A stretch of DNA of 64,000 bases from Acheta domesticus (lineage: Eukaryota; Arthropoda; Insecta; Orthoptera; Gryllidae), in assembly GCA_031308135.1 (NCBI GenBank), contig JAHLJT010002630.1, forward strand, positions 101,854,337 through 101,918,336, in the 5' to 3' direction. The position numbers and the translations under genes were made by a program. Positions 44,606 through 55,555 of this stretch are shown here, one piece after another. Within the stretch, counting starts at the first letter, position 1. Every line of letters starts with the position of its first letter. The notes beneath the pieces were generated by a model. The model was not told the origin of the DNA. It saw nothing but the letters and a program-made list of their open reading frames with translations, and made no database searches.

Positions 44606-44954
44606 GATGTTTGGAAAACCTACACATCGACCCCACATCCCTACTCCCCGGGCGACGTGACGCGTCGATGGCGGGAGGGGACCTCGGGGTGGCGCGGCGG
44701 AGGGGGAAGGAAGAGTGCGAGGGGGTGGGGGAGGGAGGGGAGGTAACCGCTTGCGGAGTCGGAAGTGGGGGGTGGCAGGGGGCGGGGCGGCACGGGGCGA
44801 AGGGCGGGGCGGAGGAGACGAAGCGGGCCTCGAGATGGCAAAAAGCTGAGAGGAACTTGGGTGGAGGAGACCGCGCGTCCAGGTTTAGTTCGGGGTACAG
44901 ACTGAGAGAAAAAAACGAGACACCAAGAAACAAACTAGGTTTGTCCGATTTGTA

Positions 44955-45180
44955 GTACGATTTTTTTATAACTCTGCCCCTCAAGCCCCTGTGGCCACGA
45001 TGGAATATCACACGGCATTTTGCGTCTTTTCCCCTCGTGCCGCTAGATGTCGCGTGATCGTATGCACTGCTCGATACGGAACATGCGATATCTAGCGGCA
45101 ACACTGAGAAAGACGCGAAATACTCTGACATATTTCATCGTGAAGACGGGCCTTGAGGGGCAAAGTTATAAAAATCGCAC
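44955..45180. mobile_element. Palindromic MITE, CTGCGATTTTT family
   Basis: Left GTACGATTTTTTTATAACTC and, from the right, GTGCGATTTTTATAACTTTG, followed by GCCCCTCAAG(G)CCC and the shared inner block CATGTGATCG/GATATCTAGCGGCA. Flanking TATA is eroded on the left. Confidence 0.75.
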
Positions 45181-45190
45181 TATATGTATA

Positions 45191-45305
45191 GTGACTCGAG
45201 GCAGATCATCAGCTGTGACGTGGTTATCCAATCAGGAGCTTCGTTACTTTACTTTTTGGTATTGAAGCTCCAGATTGGATAATGTCACGGTTGATGATCC
45301 GTCAC
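45191..45305. mobile_element. Short palindromic MITE (115 bp)
   Basis: GTGACTCGAGGCAGATCATC at the left and, from the right, GTGACGGATCATCAACCGTG, with inner arms TTATCCAATCAGGAGCTTCG and its near complement. The arm wording is shared with 59290-59330, so it belongs to the same broad group. Confidence 0.65.
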
Positions 45306-45329
45306 AAGTCTGTTCTGTGGTCATGGTTG

Positions 45330-46280
45330 AATCGGAGACAACGGACGGGCGTGGGGAGGCAGAGTAGTGAGAAGTGACGTGCAGGGAAGCGGAGGGGAGA
45401 GACGGAATGGAGTGAGGTGAGCGAAAGGAGGGGAGAGGAAAGGGAGGGGAGGGGAGGAATCGGATGGGGAGAGTCTCGGTGGCTACGCATGAGAATGAGA
45501 CAGCGAGTGGGAGGGGCGAGATAGATTGCAGACTCGGGGGCGGGAGGAGGGGGGAGGAGAAAGGTGAGCGGATAGAATGGGGAGGAGAGGGAGATTACGA
45601 AAGGCGAGGCGAGGCAGAGCGGGGGAGGCGGCGTGTGGGGAAGGGGAGGGCGAGACAGAGTGGTGTCTGGATCGACGAAGGAGGGGAAACGGGAAGGGTG
45701 AGCGGATAGGAAGAGGAGGCCCCGGATGGGGGAGGAGATTCGGTGGCTACGGGTGAGGAGACATAGATGAGAGGGGCGAGGTGAGGCAGCGTGGGACGTG
45801 CAGGGATGCGGACGGGAGAGACAGATTGGGAATAGGTTGGCGAGAGGAGGGGAGGGGAGGGCGAGGGGAAGGACAAGGGGAAACGGATGAGGAGAGGCTC
45901 AGTGGCTATGGATGAGACGCAAGCAGGGAGTGGGCGGGGGGCGAGGAGAACGCTGCGCGGATAGAATGGGTGGGAGGCGTAGACTCCGAGTGGGGACGCG
46001 AGGCAGAGCGGGTCGTGGCGGGCGTGCAGGGACGGGGAGGGGAGAGACAGAATGGGGATAGGTGAGCGAAAGGACGCGAGGGAAGATGGGGGGAAGGTGG
46101 AAATGGATGAGGGGAGGTTCAGTGGCTGTGGATGAGACGGAGGCAGGGAGTGGGCGGGGGGCGAGGAGAAAGCTGAGCGGATAGAACGGGTGGGAGGCGC
46201 AGACTGCGAGCGGGGGGGCGGGCGTGCGGGGGCGGGGAGGGCCGAGGCGCAGCCGCGGAGCGGCGGTGGCTCCGCCGGGC
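45330..46280. repeat. G-rich imperfect long repeats
   Basis: Purine-rich, G-dominated DNA with units of roughly 220 bp. GATGAGACG..GCAGGGAGTGGGCGGGGGGCGAGGAGAA at 45911 recurs at 46131, and looser versions start near 45487 and 45760. Many GGGG runs could form quadruplexes. Open frames here are composition effects. Confidence 0.7.
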
Positions 46281-46917
46281 GCGGGAAGGGCCATTAGGGG
46301 CGCGGCACGGGATGCGCCAAGTGGCCGTTAGGGGCGCTGAGCACGCGGTCTGCGGCCACTTCCCCCCTCCCCCACCCTCTCTTCTGGGGGAGGAGGGAAG
46401 GAGGGGCGGATGACGCCGCCGCAAGCCGCCTCCGCGCCCGAAAGCCCGCCCGCCAGGGACGGAGGCCCTGCAACTCTCCATCAAAACCGCGGACAAAAGC
46501 TCGCGGGTCCTACTGTACGAAGCGCTAGTGTCGCCGGATACGGGCTCGCCAACATCGGCATTAAAAGTTGTGGGATATACGAAAATTTTCTTCTAAATGT
46601 TCAATTATTCAAAATATATACATATAAGAAACTGCGCGAACATCGACGCTATCTTTTGTAGCATTACGCGCCTGCTTGAACGTAATGCGAACCTACGTAG
46701 CAGCCACACACGTTTGAAGTATCGTTAGCAACGATTCGTATTTTAGTTCCGATAAGAAGGTCCTGCTGGAGAGGGCGCCACTGTAATGGTCTCCACTACG
46801 TTATATGGGACGGAGGCCGCCGCGCCGTTAAAGCAGCCGGCGACTGCGAGCGTCGGCGGCCATTTTTGGCTTATGCCCCTTCGCGTAAACCGGCTGAAAT
46901 TGCTCCGACCGACAACT
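46281..46917. other. GC-rich to mixed spacer
   Basis: No supported gene. CGCGGCACGGGATGCGCC and ACTTCCCCCCTCCCC words only. Confidence 0.35.
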
Positions 46918-47164
46918 CTGTGGTCAAACGGGGTAAAAGTTCTTAAGTCTATTTTTGGCAAAATTGGGTTAAATACTGAAACTACAAGTTAAGTATCAAT
47001 ATTATATTTTAGTAAAACGACCGAATTCAAATGTTGTCTTCTTAACGAGAAAAAAAATTAAGAAATAGTGTTTAGCGTAGGAACAAGCGGTGACTCAATG
47101 ATCTAACCCGTGTTTTCTCCAAACTGAGATTTTTGACTTAAGAACTTTTACCCCGTGACCACAG
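46918..47164. mobile_element. Inverted-repeat element, unclassified (247 bp)
   Basis: CTGTGGTCAAACGGGGTAAA at the left and, from the right, CTGTGGTCACGGGGTAAAAG, both continuing AGTTCTTAAGTC. No convincing target duplication; AT-rich interior. Confidence 0.65.
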
Positions 47165-47744
47165 AACTAATGTCATTGCAGCGTTGCTGACCGAGAGACA
47201 GGAGCGGGCGGTGGGTTCGAAACCAATTTTTTTTTAAATTTTTTATTTTAAGAGTGTAGCGTCCGCTACTGAAACAGCGGCACTGTGGTGCGCAGCGGGT
47301 ATCGTTGACACATGCAGTGAACACGTGGGCGAAACCCCACAGGGCAGGTCCGGAGGGATGGTGTCCGACTTGCGCCAGATGCATCGCAGACCAGGCAGTC
47401 GCACCCTGGGGGGGGGGCGAGGTGACGCGGTCACAGCGAGGCTATAAAGGCGGGTGGGCTCTGGAAAGGGCCAGCATTGTTCCTCAAAATTTTGTCGCGA
47501 GACGCCAGTGTGCGTGGGAGGCCGCAAGCTTACGGGTATGAGCGCCAGGCTCATGTGACAATGTGTTGGTAGTTAGCGGGTCTGTGATTTGTGAAACCCA
47601 CGACGTCACAAGAGAAATATTAAATTAAATTATTTTTTTGCAATGTCATCAAAAACGCTTAACAGTAAACCAAAGGTCGTTGACTTTCAATTTCTCGTTA
47701 TGGCCCCGTGCCTATTTGCCGTAAATTTGTCTGGGCCTCCCCTG
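47165..47744. other. Spacer
   Basis: GC-rich in part (47330-47530); no supported gene or element end. Confidence 0.35.
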
Positions 47745-47880
47745 TAATTGAGTTTTTATTTATTGGCGCGTGAGGGCCTGTCTTCACGGTGGAATATCTC
47801 ACGGCATTCCGTGACTTTTTTGGTCGTGCCGCTAGGAGTCGCATAACCGCGACTGTATCGAGCAGTGCTGGCGCACAGGA
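47745..47880. mobile_element. Half of a palindromic MITE
   Basis: GAGTTTTTATTTATTGGCGC, GTGAGGGCCTGTCTTCACGG, GGAATATCTCACGGCATTCC and GCAGTGCTGG match the left half of 54189-54416. Where the right half should start, a modular satellite begins. Confidence 0.7.
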
Positions 47881-48430
47881 GAGTCGCAGCGAAAAGTCGC
47901 ACCGGAGGGGAGTTGCAGAGGAGAGTCGCACCGTAGGGGAGTTTCTGCGACAAGTCACAGCGGGCAGTTGCAGAGGAGAGTCGCAGCGTGGAGTCGCACC
48001 GTAGGGGAGTTTCTGCGACAGGTCGCAACGGGCAGTTGCAGAGGAGAGTCGCAGCGTGGAGTCGCAGAGTAGGGGAGTTTCTGCGACAGGTCGCAACGTG
48101 GAGTTGCAGAGGAGAGTCGCAGCGTAGGAAAGTTTCTACAACAAGTTGCAGAGGTGAGTCGCAGCGTAGAAAAGCAGAGTAGGGGAGTTTCTGCCACAAG
48201 TCGCAGTGGGGAGTTACAGAGGAGAGTCGCAACGGGGAGTTGCAGAGTAGGGGAGTTTCTGCAACAAGTCGCAGTGAGGAGTTACAGCGGAGAGTCGCAG
48301 CGGAGAGTTGCAGAGGAGAGTCGCAACGTGGAGGAGTTTCTGCAACAAGTCGCAAAGGGGAGTTGCAGAGTAGAGTCGCAGAGTATGGGAGTTTCTGCGA
48401 CAAGTCGCAGCCGGGAGTTGCAGGAGGAGA
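47880..48430 (+). repeat. Modular satellite built of 13-bp subunits
   Basis: Higher-order units marked by GTTTCTGC at 47941, 48009, 48077, (48132), 48187, 48255, 48336 and 48391, with spacings 68, 68, 55, 55, 68, 81, 55. All equal 3 plus a multiple of 13. One unit parses as AGTTGCAGAGGAG, AGTCGCAGCGTGG, AGTCGCACCGTAG, GGGAGTTTCTGCG, ACAGGTCGCAACG plus GGC. No genuine gene is implied by the open frames. Confidence 0.85.
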
Positions 48431-49260
48431 ATTGTAACAGCAAACTGCCTTGTGGGTTTCCACGAGGTGCTCCACTTGGAAAGGAAAACAAATTCCCTTT
48501 AAGTCGATCAGTCGATGCCCCCTCTCCCCAGCTGCCTCTCCCGGTCTCCCCATCCCCCGACTTTGTCGTCCCCTCCATCTCTCCCCATCAGCTGTGCTCC
48601 TAACACCTTTTACTTCAATCCCATTTTCGCCTGTTTCCGGTGGCAATTCTTCATCCTCTTCTCCCTCCCGAAGTACCAACTTTCTGCCGTCCGGCTACCT
48701 CGCAGACTTTCCTTTTTTAGTCAACGGTATACGTCGTAACGGCAAACCCAAGAAAACTGCTTGGTGGCAACTTTCCAAGCTCGTTGGATGATGTCCTAAA
48801 TAAATATCATTACTAGAAAATACAGTTCAATAAACGAAGCGCTTTAAAAGATTGTTGCACACCAGACTAGTAGAAACAACAGAGAACATTTACAATTCTG
48901 GAAGGGAGCTGAAACCATCAAATATGCTGTTCATACGGCGTCATGACTCATTATCATGAGCAATATGCTCTGTAGGTTCGTACACCTGATGCGCCAAGTA
49001 AGCTACGGTTATGCAACGATGTTGCAGGCAGCGAGGTGTTGCACAGAGGAAGAGACTACCTCGTGCAAGAATATTACTGAACGGTAGCTAGCCGTGAAGC
49101 ATGTTCTACGCATCAAATATGCTACTTGCTGTCTTACTGCAGGGAAGACTACCAACCCTGCAATCTTTTACACTTATTTTAAAGCTCCTTCAACAAACGC
49201 TAGTGTCCACTCCAAGTTCCTAACCTCGAAATGTTTTAGTGTGTCTGTTCTATCACATTC
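48431..49260. other. Spacer
   Basis: No supported gene; a C-rich patch lies at 48510-48700. Confidence 0.4.
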
Positions 49261-49268
49261 GCCTATAA

Positions 49269-50461
49269 CAGGACTGTCCAACTTAGAAGTGGGTCGCATC
49301 TAGTTAAAGCCGCGGGCCGCACCGTAATACAGTAGTGTTATTTTAGCGTGGCCGCTTAAGGTCGTGGTCTCAGAACTACCGGAAGAGTTCATTCCTCAAA
49401 CATAGCTGTTTTGGGGGAGCGCGTGCTTTCCCAGCACGTCTTGACAGTCCTACTCCAGTAGTGTAAACGTTGACCCTAACTGTCTGTATCTGCGAGGTGC
49501 AAACTTCCAGTTGCGTTTCCTACTACAGTGGAGCATTTGTACGTGATTCGGAAGTTGTGTTTTAAGTGATTATTGTTCTGTTAGTGATAATTGCAATGCG
49601 AGCAAGTTGCATAAGGGAAAGCTTCACAGTCAGAAACGTAAAGTAGTTGCCAAAGTATATCATTTTATGAAGAGAGAAGCAAATGGTGTTAAAAATGTCA
49701 CAGCGGTTCTTAAGAGAGTGGCAGATGCTACGGGTGTTTCGGGATGACGTATTCGCGGGCTTAATAAGAAAATGAATTCTATTGAACCTAGGGAAGCGTG
49801 TTCATATTGAACTTCTACTAAAGAGAGGAAAAGGAAGAACGTGGAATCTGCTCTCGAGGGTTTCAATGAGAGTCATTCGCCGCACAATTATTTAATGCAC
49901 TATATTGAGAAATGGTTATTTGGATAAGGCTCAAACGATAGAAATGCTAGTTATGATAATGAGGAAACGGGAAACAGTGGAAAAGATTATGATGGCGGCA
50001 GAGCCGCGCCATCACGTGAATTTAGTGCTTCTCCACTACCGAACGAAGACACTACAGCAAATTAATTTCCAAGTAAGTTCGCTAGCACGCGCGGTGCGAA
50101 TGTTTTTGGAATGGGCAGATGCATGAAAGTCGCCTCCTGTCTCCCTCCCCATCACTTTCAGGTTCCCCCTCCTACTGGCGAATCCCAGCGGCGCTCACGC
50201 TAGAAAAAAATAGCTGTATAAGATGGTTTTTACCCTAACGTCTGAGATTATACTGAAATATACATTAGATACGACTTTTATTCAACATAATAATTAATGC
50301 AGCAGATGCGAGAAATTTATATCATTAAATAAAAATGAGATGAATTGTGCAATTGTATTGTATGTGGTTGGTATCATAAAATGTTTCAAAGCAGTCGCGG
50401 GCCGCCCAAAAAGATCCGGCGGGCCGCATGAGATCCGCGGGCCGTCAGTTGGAAAGCCCTG
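49269..50461 (+). mobile_element. hAT-type element (1193 bp)
   Basis: Left end CAGGACTGTCCAACTTAGAA and, from the right, CAGGGCTTTCCAACTGACGG, both leading into GCGGGCCGC words. A perfect 8-bp duplication GCCTATAA lies at 49261-49268 and 50462-50469. A second copy of its right end is at 25364. Confidence 0.9.
49612..49905 (+). pseudogene. Remnant of a helix-turn-helix protein inside the hAT element
   Basis: Reads KGKLHSQKRKVVAKVYHFMK, NVTAVLKRVADATGVS, stop, RIRGLNKKM, then KERKRKN. This resembles the N-terminal DNA-binding region of DDE transposase-like proteins common in insects (pattern LHSQKR...VAEATGVSxRTIxRI). At least two stops break it. The match is from memory of the family pattern, not a search. 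I cannot tell whether it is native to the element or captured. Confidence 0.45.
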
Positions 50462-50854
50462 GCCTATAACATCGGCGTTTTCCCCACTCCCAGTATATTA
50501 AGCATAGAGTGCTTGAAGACCTCGAGGCCCCATCTCGATCAGGTTTTTCTCCAGTTTCCCTGATCCATTGAGCAAATGCTGAGATGGCCCCTTGTTTTGC
50601 TTCTGGACGTAAATGTAGCTTCACTGTGCGCACGTTTTGTTGAGCGCTCCTTTTGCTTGTAATGGTAGGAGTAGAACTGATGTTCATTACTGTTTTGTTA
50701 GCAATGCAGAAAAATCAAATCAGCAGATCATTTACCGTTGAAATTGATTTTCTATAACTGGGAAAAACATTTTTCAAATTTTTATTTTTCTAAAATAATA
50801 ATTATTTTCTTAATTCTTGTTTCTAGTTTTTCATTTTTTTAAAGTTCTGAGCCT

Positions 50855-50935
50855 CAAGAAAATGTGCGCAGATAATCTCTTTCCCCACACGTCATATACA
50901 GGTTTTACTGTTTTTTGACCAAATAAATAAATAGA
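50855..50935 (+). repeat. Dispersed repeat family C
   Basis: GCGCAGATAATCTCTTTCCCC, CACACGTCATATACAG and ACCAAATAAATAAATAGA match the reverse of 56543-56635. The TAAA-repeat end suggests a retroelement tail. Confidence 0.6.
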
Positions 50936-50969
50936 CCTTGTCCCCGTTGCAGCGACCCTGTCCTCCACT

Positions 50970-51551
50970 CAGTGTCAACGCTAAAGCATGGGCGATTGCC
51001 TGGGGCCCCGTTAGCGAAGGGGCCCGATATGGAGAAAAAATAAAATAATAAATAAATAATAAAAAAATGAAAAAGGAATATGAACTCGAGAAAACTCTTA
51101 TCGTAGTTATATAAGTCGCGGTATAGTAGTCTGATATTTCATAAAATTATTATTTTAATTAATTTTTTCTCATTAAATAGTTAATTATTACTTATAAGGT
51201 AGAACCGTTTAAAATAAATTAAATGACGCTATCATTAAAATAGATTCTACTGAATTTCATATTTATTATTTCATGTATATAACAAGTGGTTTTTCAAAAC
51301 ACTAACTAAACACAACATTTTTTAGCGTTTTAAGATCACCGTGGAAATAGTATTATTTCATCACTAAATATTTTTCCTTAAAACTATTATTTAAAACACA
51401 TTTCCAAACACTTTTTTCTATCTTAAACGTATTTTTTATTTGTTAAAATAAAATAACTCATGTAGTTCCTTGATCAAACGTTTAATTTTTTCCTGGGGTG
51501 TCGGCCGTTTCACTATTGCCCCAGGCCGAAAATGTTCTAGCTCCGACACTG
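50970..51551. mobile_element. Probable hAT-type element (582 bp)
   Basis: CAGTGTCAACGCTAAAGCAT at the left and, from the right, CAGTGTCGGAGCTAGAACAT, both reaching GCCTGGGGC. Flanking 8-mers do not match. No transposase. Confidence 0.6.
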
Positions 51552-52069
51552 CCTGTTTTTTCTCCTCCATCCCTCCTCCCTTTTTTTTCGATTAAGGGTG
51601 TCCAAACTGCCTGGCGAGTGGAAATCGGACACTGTACTCGAGAAAACGTTTTCTCTTTTTGCTCCCGAGGGCAGGTCTCCTAAGACAGACGCCGTCGATT
51701 CAATGCAAAGGGCGTAGAACGAAGACCCTTTTGAGTTGCTGCTCTCCAGCCCATTGTTTTTTCTCCTAGGATTATTTTCCGTTTCCTTTGAACGGGCGGG
51801 CGTTTTATTTTAAACTGTTTCTTCGAAACGACGTACACATTCATTTGTACTTTAAATTGCCTTCTGTGTTTGACGTAAAAGGCACGGAGAAGTAAGTGAA
51901 GTCCCAACGAAGGACTGAAAACCGTTTTCTTTTGTAAAGATTGTAAGTCGAACAGACCTCGATTCTCTTTCAAAATTACAGCAACCGGAAATAATGTAAA
52001 CCGCTTCACAATGTAATTAACGCGAATATAGTTATTTTCCGTACGACGCTAAAGCTCAATTCAAATGTT
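51552..52069. other. Spacer
   Basis: No supported gene or element end. Confidence 0.4.
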
Positions 52070-52600
52070 GAATCGGTAGAGATAGCTCATTTGTATCTTT
52101 ACAAATGACGTTCTTGGGTTCGAATCACGACAGTGGCTGGATTCTTGACACAATCTAGTTAGCTAGGGAAAGCAAAATTCTAGTGGCCGACTGCTCTGAT
52201 ACGTAGGTTTCCGTGGTTTCTCCTATCAACCTATCAACACCGGGCGAATGCCGGAACAGTACGTTAATAAACGTACGATGCACCGCTTGAGATCTCTTTC
52301 CTCAGACTTGTCTCCACATCTCTCCTTTAACACACACACACACACACACACAGATCTTCACGCATTACACTATCACACATTTCAGAGGCGAGCTTAGATC
52401 TTGTCCCCGCCGGGGCTGTGCCACGTTGGGGAAGGTACCTGAAGGGATAAAACCCACATGCTGACACGTGTATAAATGTTGGATCTCACGTTCTTGCAAG
52501 GGAGAAATACTGCCACTTCCCGGACTATATATCATGTAATACACTTTCGGGACTATTAATGGCCTCGGTAATTCACGCGTTCAATAGCAATACGGACTCA
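52070..52600 (+). mobile_element. SINE family I, old copy
   Basis: The B box GGGTTCGAATCAC is clear and the A box eroded. CAACACCGGGCGAATGCCGG, a (CA)n run and CACTTTCGGGACTATTAATGG follow. More diverged than the other long copies. Confidence 0.75.
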
Positions 52601-53553
52601 CGCAGTCGAACCTTGGACTAACATGTGTGAGTCCCAGACTGTGAGTGTGACCTGAAAATGTGTTCTTTCAGGTCAGTTTGAAAATTGGAGATGAATATAC
52701 CAATCGGATCAAAAATGGAGGAATAATAGACACCGATTCATGGCTGATCATTATTCAAAAATCATCTCTGGCATCAACCTTGAATTTATTTGAGTAAACC
52801 ATAGAAAACATCAATAAAAGGAGGCGGCCTCTAGTTATCTTATCCGGTAAGTGGCCCGAACCATTTACTTTCGTATTTAGCTTGTGTCGGTAATCCAACA
52901 CCATCGGAACTTAAACCTAGGGTCTTCCAGTTTACATTCCTGTAGCTCGCCTGCAAATACTGAATGTAGGTATAAATTTCCGTTATTGCGCTACAGACGT
53001 TACATTAATGAACACGGTCTTCACAGTGATTGTAATTTAGAGCAGGCACTGAAATTCCCATTAAATGGAAATCTAACTAGCATGTGAAAAATCTAAGAGA
53101 AATAAATAACATTCTGTCGTTTTATATTTGTAATGATCAGCACATTGATCTGGTAAATCAAACATTTGTGAGTTAAAAACAAATACACATAAATATTTAA
53201 ATTATTTATCACTTTACAACTGTACAGTAAGAATAAGTTTCTCTGTACAGGGTTCCCTTGGATATATGTCACATGATGGCAAAAAGAATTAAAATGAGAT
53301 TGAAGAAAAAGACGAAGATGATGATGGAAAAGAAAGGGAAAAATAATAGAAGAATGCGACGAACGAGTAGGTGGGGAAGTAGAAAAACACGGTAAAAACA
53401 AAGGAGGAGTAAAAGGAGATGAAGTTGATAGAGAAAGATAAAATGATTTATTTAAGAGAAGTACGGAAAGAAGAAAAATAATGTGAAGAAGAGATTTAAG
53501 ACAAAGTGAGAAGAAGAAAAAGAAGAATACTCTAACATCTCCATCAATCACAC
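52601..53553. other. Spacer
   Basis: AT-rich, with a purine-rich patch at 53290-53530. No gene seen. Confidence 0.4.
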
Positions 53554-53785
53554 CACGAGATTTTTTTTGTTATTTAAGGTCGCATCAACATCTAGGTCAT
53601 CAGCGACCACTATTGGGTTTAACGTTATGATAACTGTGAAGACGGCATGATATGGTGATGATAGGGGGTGAAAGGACGAACACAAATACAACCATATCCG
53701 AGGCGAGACTCGAACCAGCAATTGTTCGGTCCAAGATCGCAACGACACTATTGCTTTAGCGATTTCGGCCACCGGGGATCGGCTA
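53554..53785 (-). mobile_element. SINE family III (about 230 bp)
   Basis: On the minus strand: A box TGGCCGAAATCGC (53760-53772), B box GGTTCGAGTCT (53706-53716), a short body, then GTCGCTGATGACCTAGATG, TTGATGCGACCTTAAATAAC and an A-rich tail. Its 3' part differs from families I and II. Confidence 0.7.
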
Positions 53786-54188
53786 GACATTATCCGCGCA
53801 CTTTTTCTTGATACTCAACAGAGGCGGGTGCGGTGAGAGACGGGTTTTGTCTACGTCACGGTAGTGCAGGGCTGTCAACTTCATCGACAGAAAACTCAGC
53901 GCAATAACGCGTCTTGGACTAGAAAGCAATAAGAAACAACGCAAGGTTGTTTTTTTTAATTCTGGAAAAATAATTAATAACAGTAGAAATTATTGAGTTA
54001 AAAGGAACACGGTCGTTAGAAAGAGAGAGCGAAAACTGAGAAGTCTGAATTGTAGAGGAAGAAGGTGAGCAGCACTGCAAAGTGAGCCATGACGTTCGAG
54101 TGGAAGTCACATTTTCTACCGGGCCGTACTGTGCCGGGCTGAGCGAGAACTAGGGAGCTGGAGGATCAAAAAAACCTGCGCGCATATA
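53786..54188. other. Spacer
   Basis: CAGGGCTGTCAACTTCATCG at 53866 looks like a single hAT end without partner. No gene. Confidence 0.35.
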
Positions 54189-54416
54189 CTTGGGTTTTTA
54201 TTTCTTGTCGCGTGAGGGCCTGTCTTCACAATGGAATATCCCACGGCATTTCGCGTCTTTCTCGGTCGAGCCGCCAGATTTCGCTTGACCGCCAGCACTG
54301 CTCGATACGGTCGTAATCATGCGATATCTAGCAGCAAGACCCAGAAAGACGAGAAATGCAGTTGAATATTCCTTCGTGAAGACAGGCCCTCACGCGCCAA
54401 GAAATAAAAACCCAAG
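54189..54416. mobile_element. Palindromic MITE, ACTTGGGTTTTTATTTC subfamily
   Basis: Left CTTGGGTTTTTATTTCTTGT and the matching right arm, then GCGTGAGGGCCTGTCTTCAC on both sides. TATA at 54185-54188 and 54417-54420. The inner block is shared with the other palindromic MITEs. Confidence 0.8.
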
Positions 54417-54420
54417 TATA

Positions 54421-54954
54421 CAATAGCGCTCAGAGAAACCGCATCACCTAAAGAAAACGGGAATTCCGTATTTTCCTAATCCAATATGCTCTCAAAAATC
54501 GGTACTCATATTTTATGCCGATTACATGATATTTCTGACACCTTACCACACATTACCTTCATAACTTACTCGACTTTTGCAAACCAAGTGGTGCATTTTC
54601 GGGATTATATCGCAAACGACAACTGCGAGCGAAGTGAGGCGTTTTTTTTTAGCACTACTGTAGTACACGGCAAGAGTTTTAATGCCATCTCGTTGCGCTG
54701 CAAGGCACCGGCGGCAGGCCATCGATCAGTCGCGAAGACGCTTCATGTTTTTCAACGCCGCGACGCGACGCGACCCGACCCGACCGGGACGGCGACGGGA
54801 CGGCGCGGGGGGCTCGCTGGCTAGCGCGGGACGAGCGGCTTCGGAGATTTTAGCCGCTAATGGAGTTTTGCAAAACAGATTATCTCGAAAGCCCCTGCGA
54901 CGTCAAGATCCGCTCCGAGCTGGCGTTTAGGGCAAATGAAATGAGGGAGAACTT
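54421..54954. other. Spacer, locally GC-rich
   Basis: CGACGCGACGCGACCCGACC near 54763 is a short CGACG/CGACC repeat. No supported gene. Confidence 0.4.
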
Positions 54955-55555
54955 GCTTTTGTTTGCCCAAAACGCCTTCGGTAGACGGCACTGGTTGCGC
55001 ATTTGTTCTGTGTTAACTTTGTTTCTATTGTTGTCGTCGTTTTTGTTGTTTTTACTGTGATTTTCGGAGGGAGACCTTTTTTTGTTGCCCGAAACGTCTT
55101 TGGTAGACGGAACTGTTTGCGCATTTGTTCTGTGTTTACTTTGTTTCTATTGTTGTCGTGTTTTGTTGTTTTCACTGTGATTTTCTGAGGGAGACCTTTT
55201 TGTTTTTGCCCAGAACGTCTTCAGTAGACGGTACTATTTGCGTATTTGTTCTGTGTTAACTTTGTTTCTATTGTTGTCGTCGTTTTTGTTGTTTTTACTG
55301 TGATTTTCTGAGGGAGACCTTTTTTTGTTGCCCGAAACGTCTTCGGTAGACGGCACTGTTTGCGCTTTTGTTCTGTGCTGTGTTTCTATTGTTGTTGTCG
55401 TTTTTTTTTGTTTTCACTGTGATTTTTTGAGGGAGACCTTTTTTTGTTGCCCAAAACGTCTTCGGTAGACGGTACTATTTGCGCATTTGTGCTGTGTTAA
55501 CTTTGTTTCTATTGTCGTCGTTTTTGTTGTTTTTACTATGATTTTCTACGGCCAA
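54955..55555 (+). repeat. 121-bp tandem repeat, five units
   Basis: Units share GTCTTCGGTAGACGG (54975, 55097, 55218, 55340, 55459), GCGCATTTGTTCTGTG, TTTGTTTCTATTGTTGTCGT and GAGGGAGACCTTTTT. T-rich strand. Spacings 119-122. Confidence 0.9.

Larger units (their letters stand above)
42759..44643. mobile_element. hAT-type element filled with SINEs (1.9 kb)
   Basis: Left end TAGGGATGCGACATCGAAAC and, from the right, TAGGGATGTGGGGTCGATGT, both followed by AT-rich ATCGATGTTT words. Flanks CTTGCTGG (42751) and CTCCCCGG (44644) agree at only 5 of 8 bases. Its own sequence is limited to about 42759-42834, 43916-44071 and 44606-44643; the rest is SINE I. No transposase remains. Confidence 0.65.

Noticed and set aside
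45432..46496. Several Pro/Ser/Arg-rich frames
   Set aside because: Composition effect of the G-rich imperfect repeat on both strands.
47756..48679. A 307-codon minus-strand frame with CDSPLQL/CRNSPT repeats
   Set aside because: It reads through the 13-bp modular satellite; other frames are also open and no domain is present.
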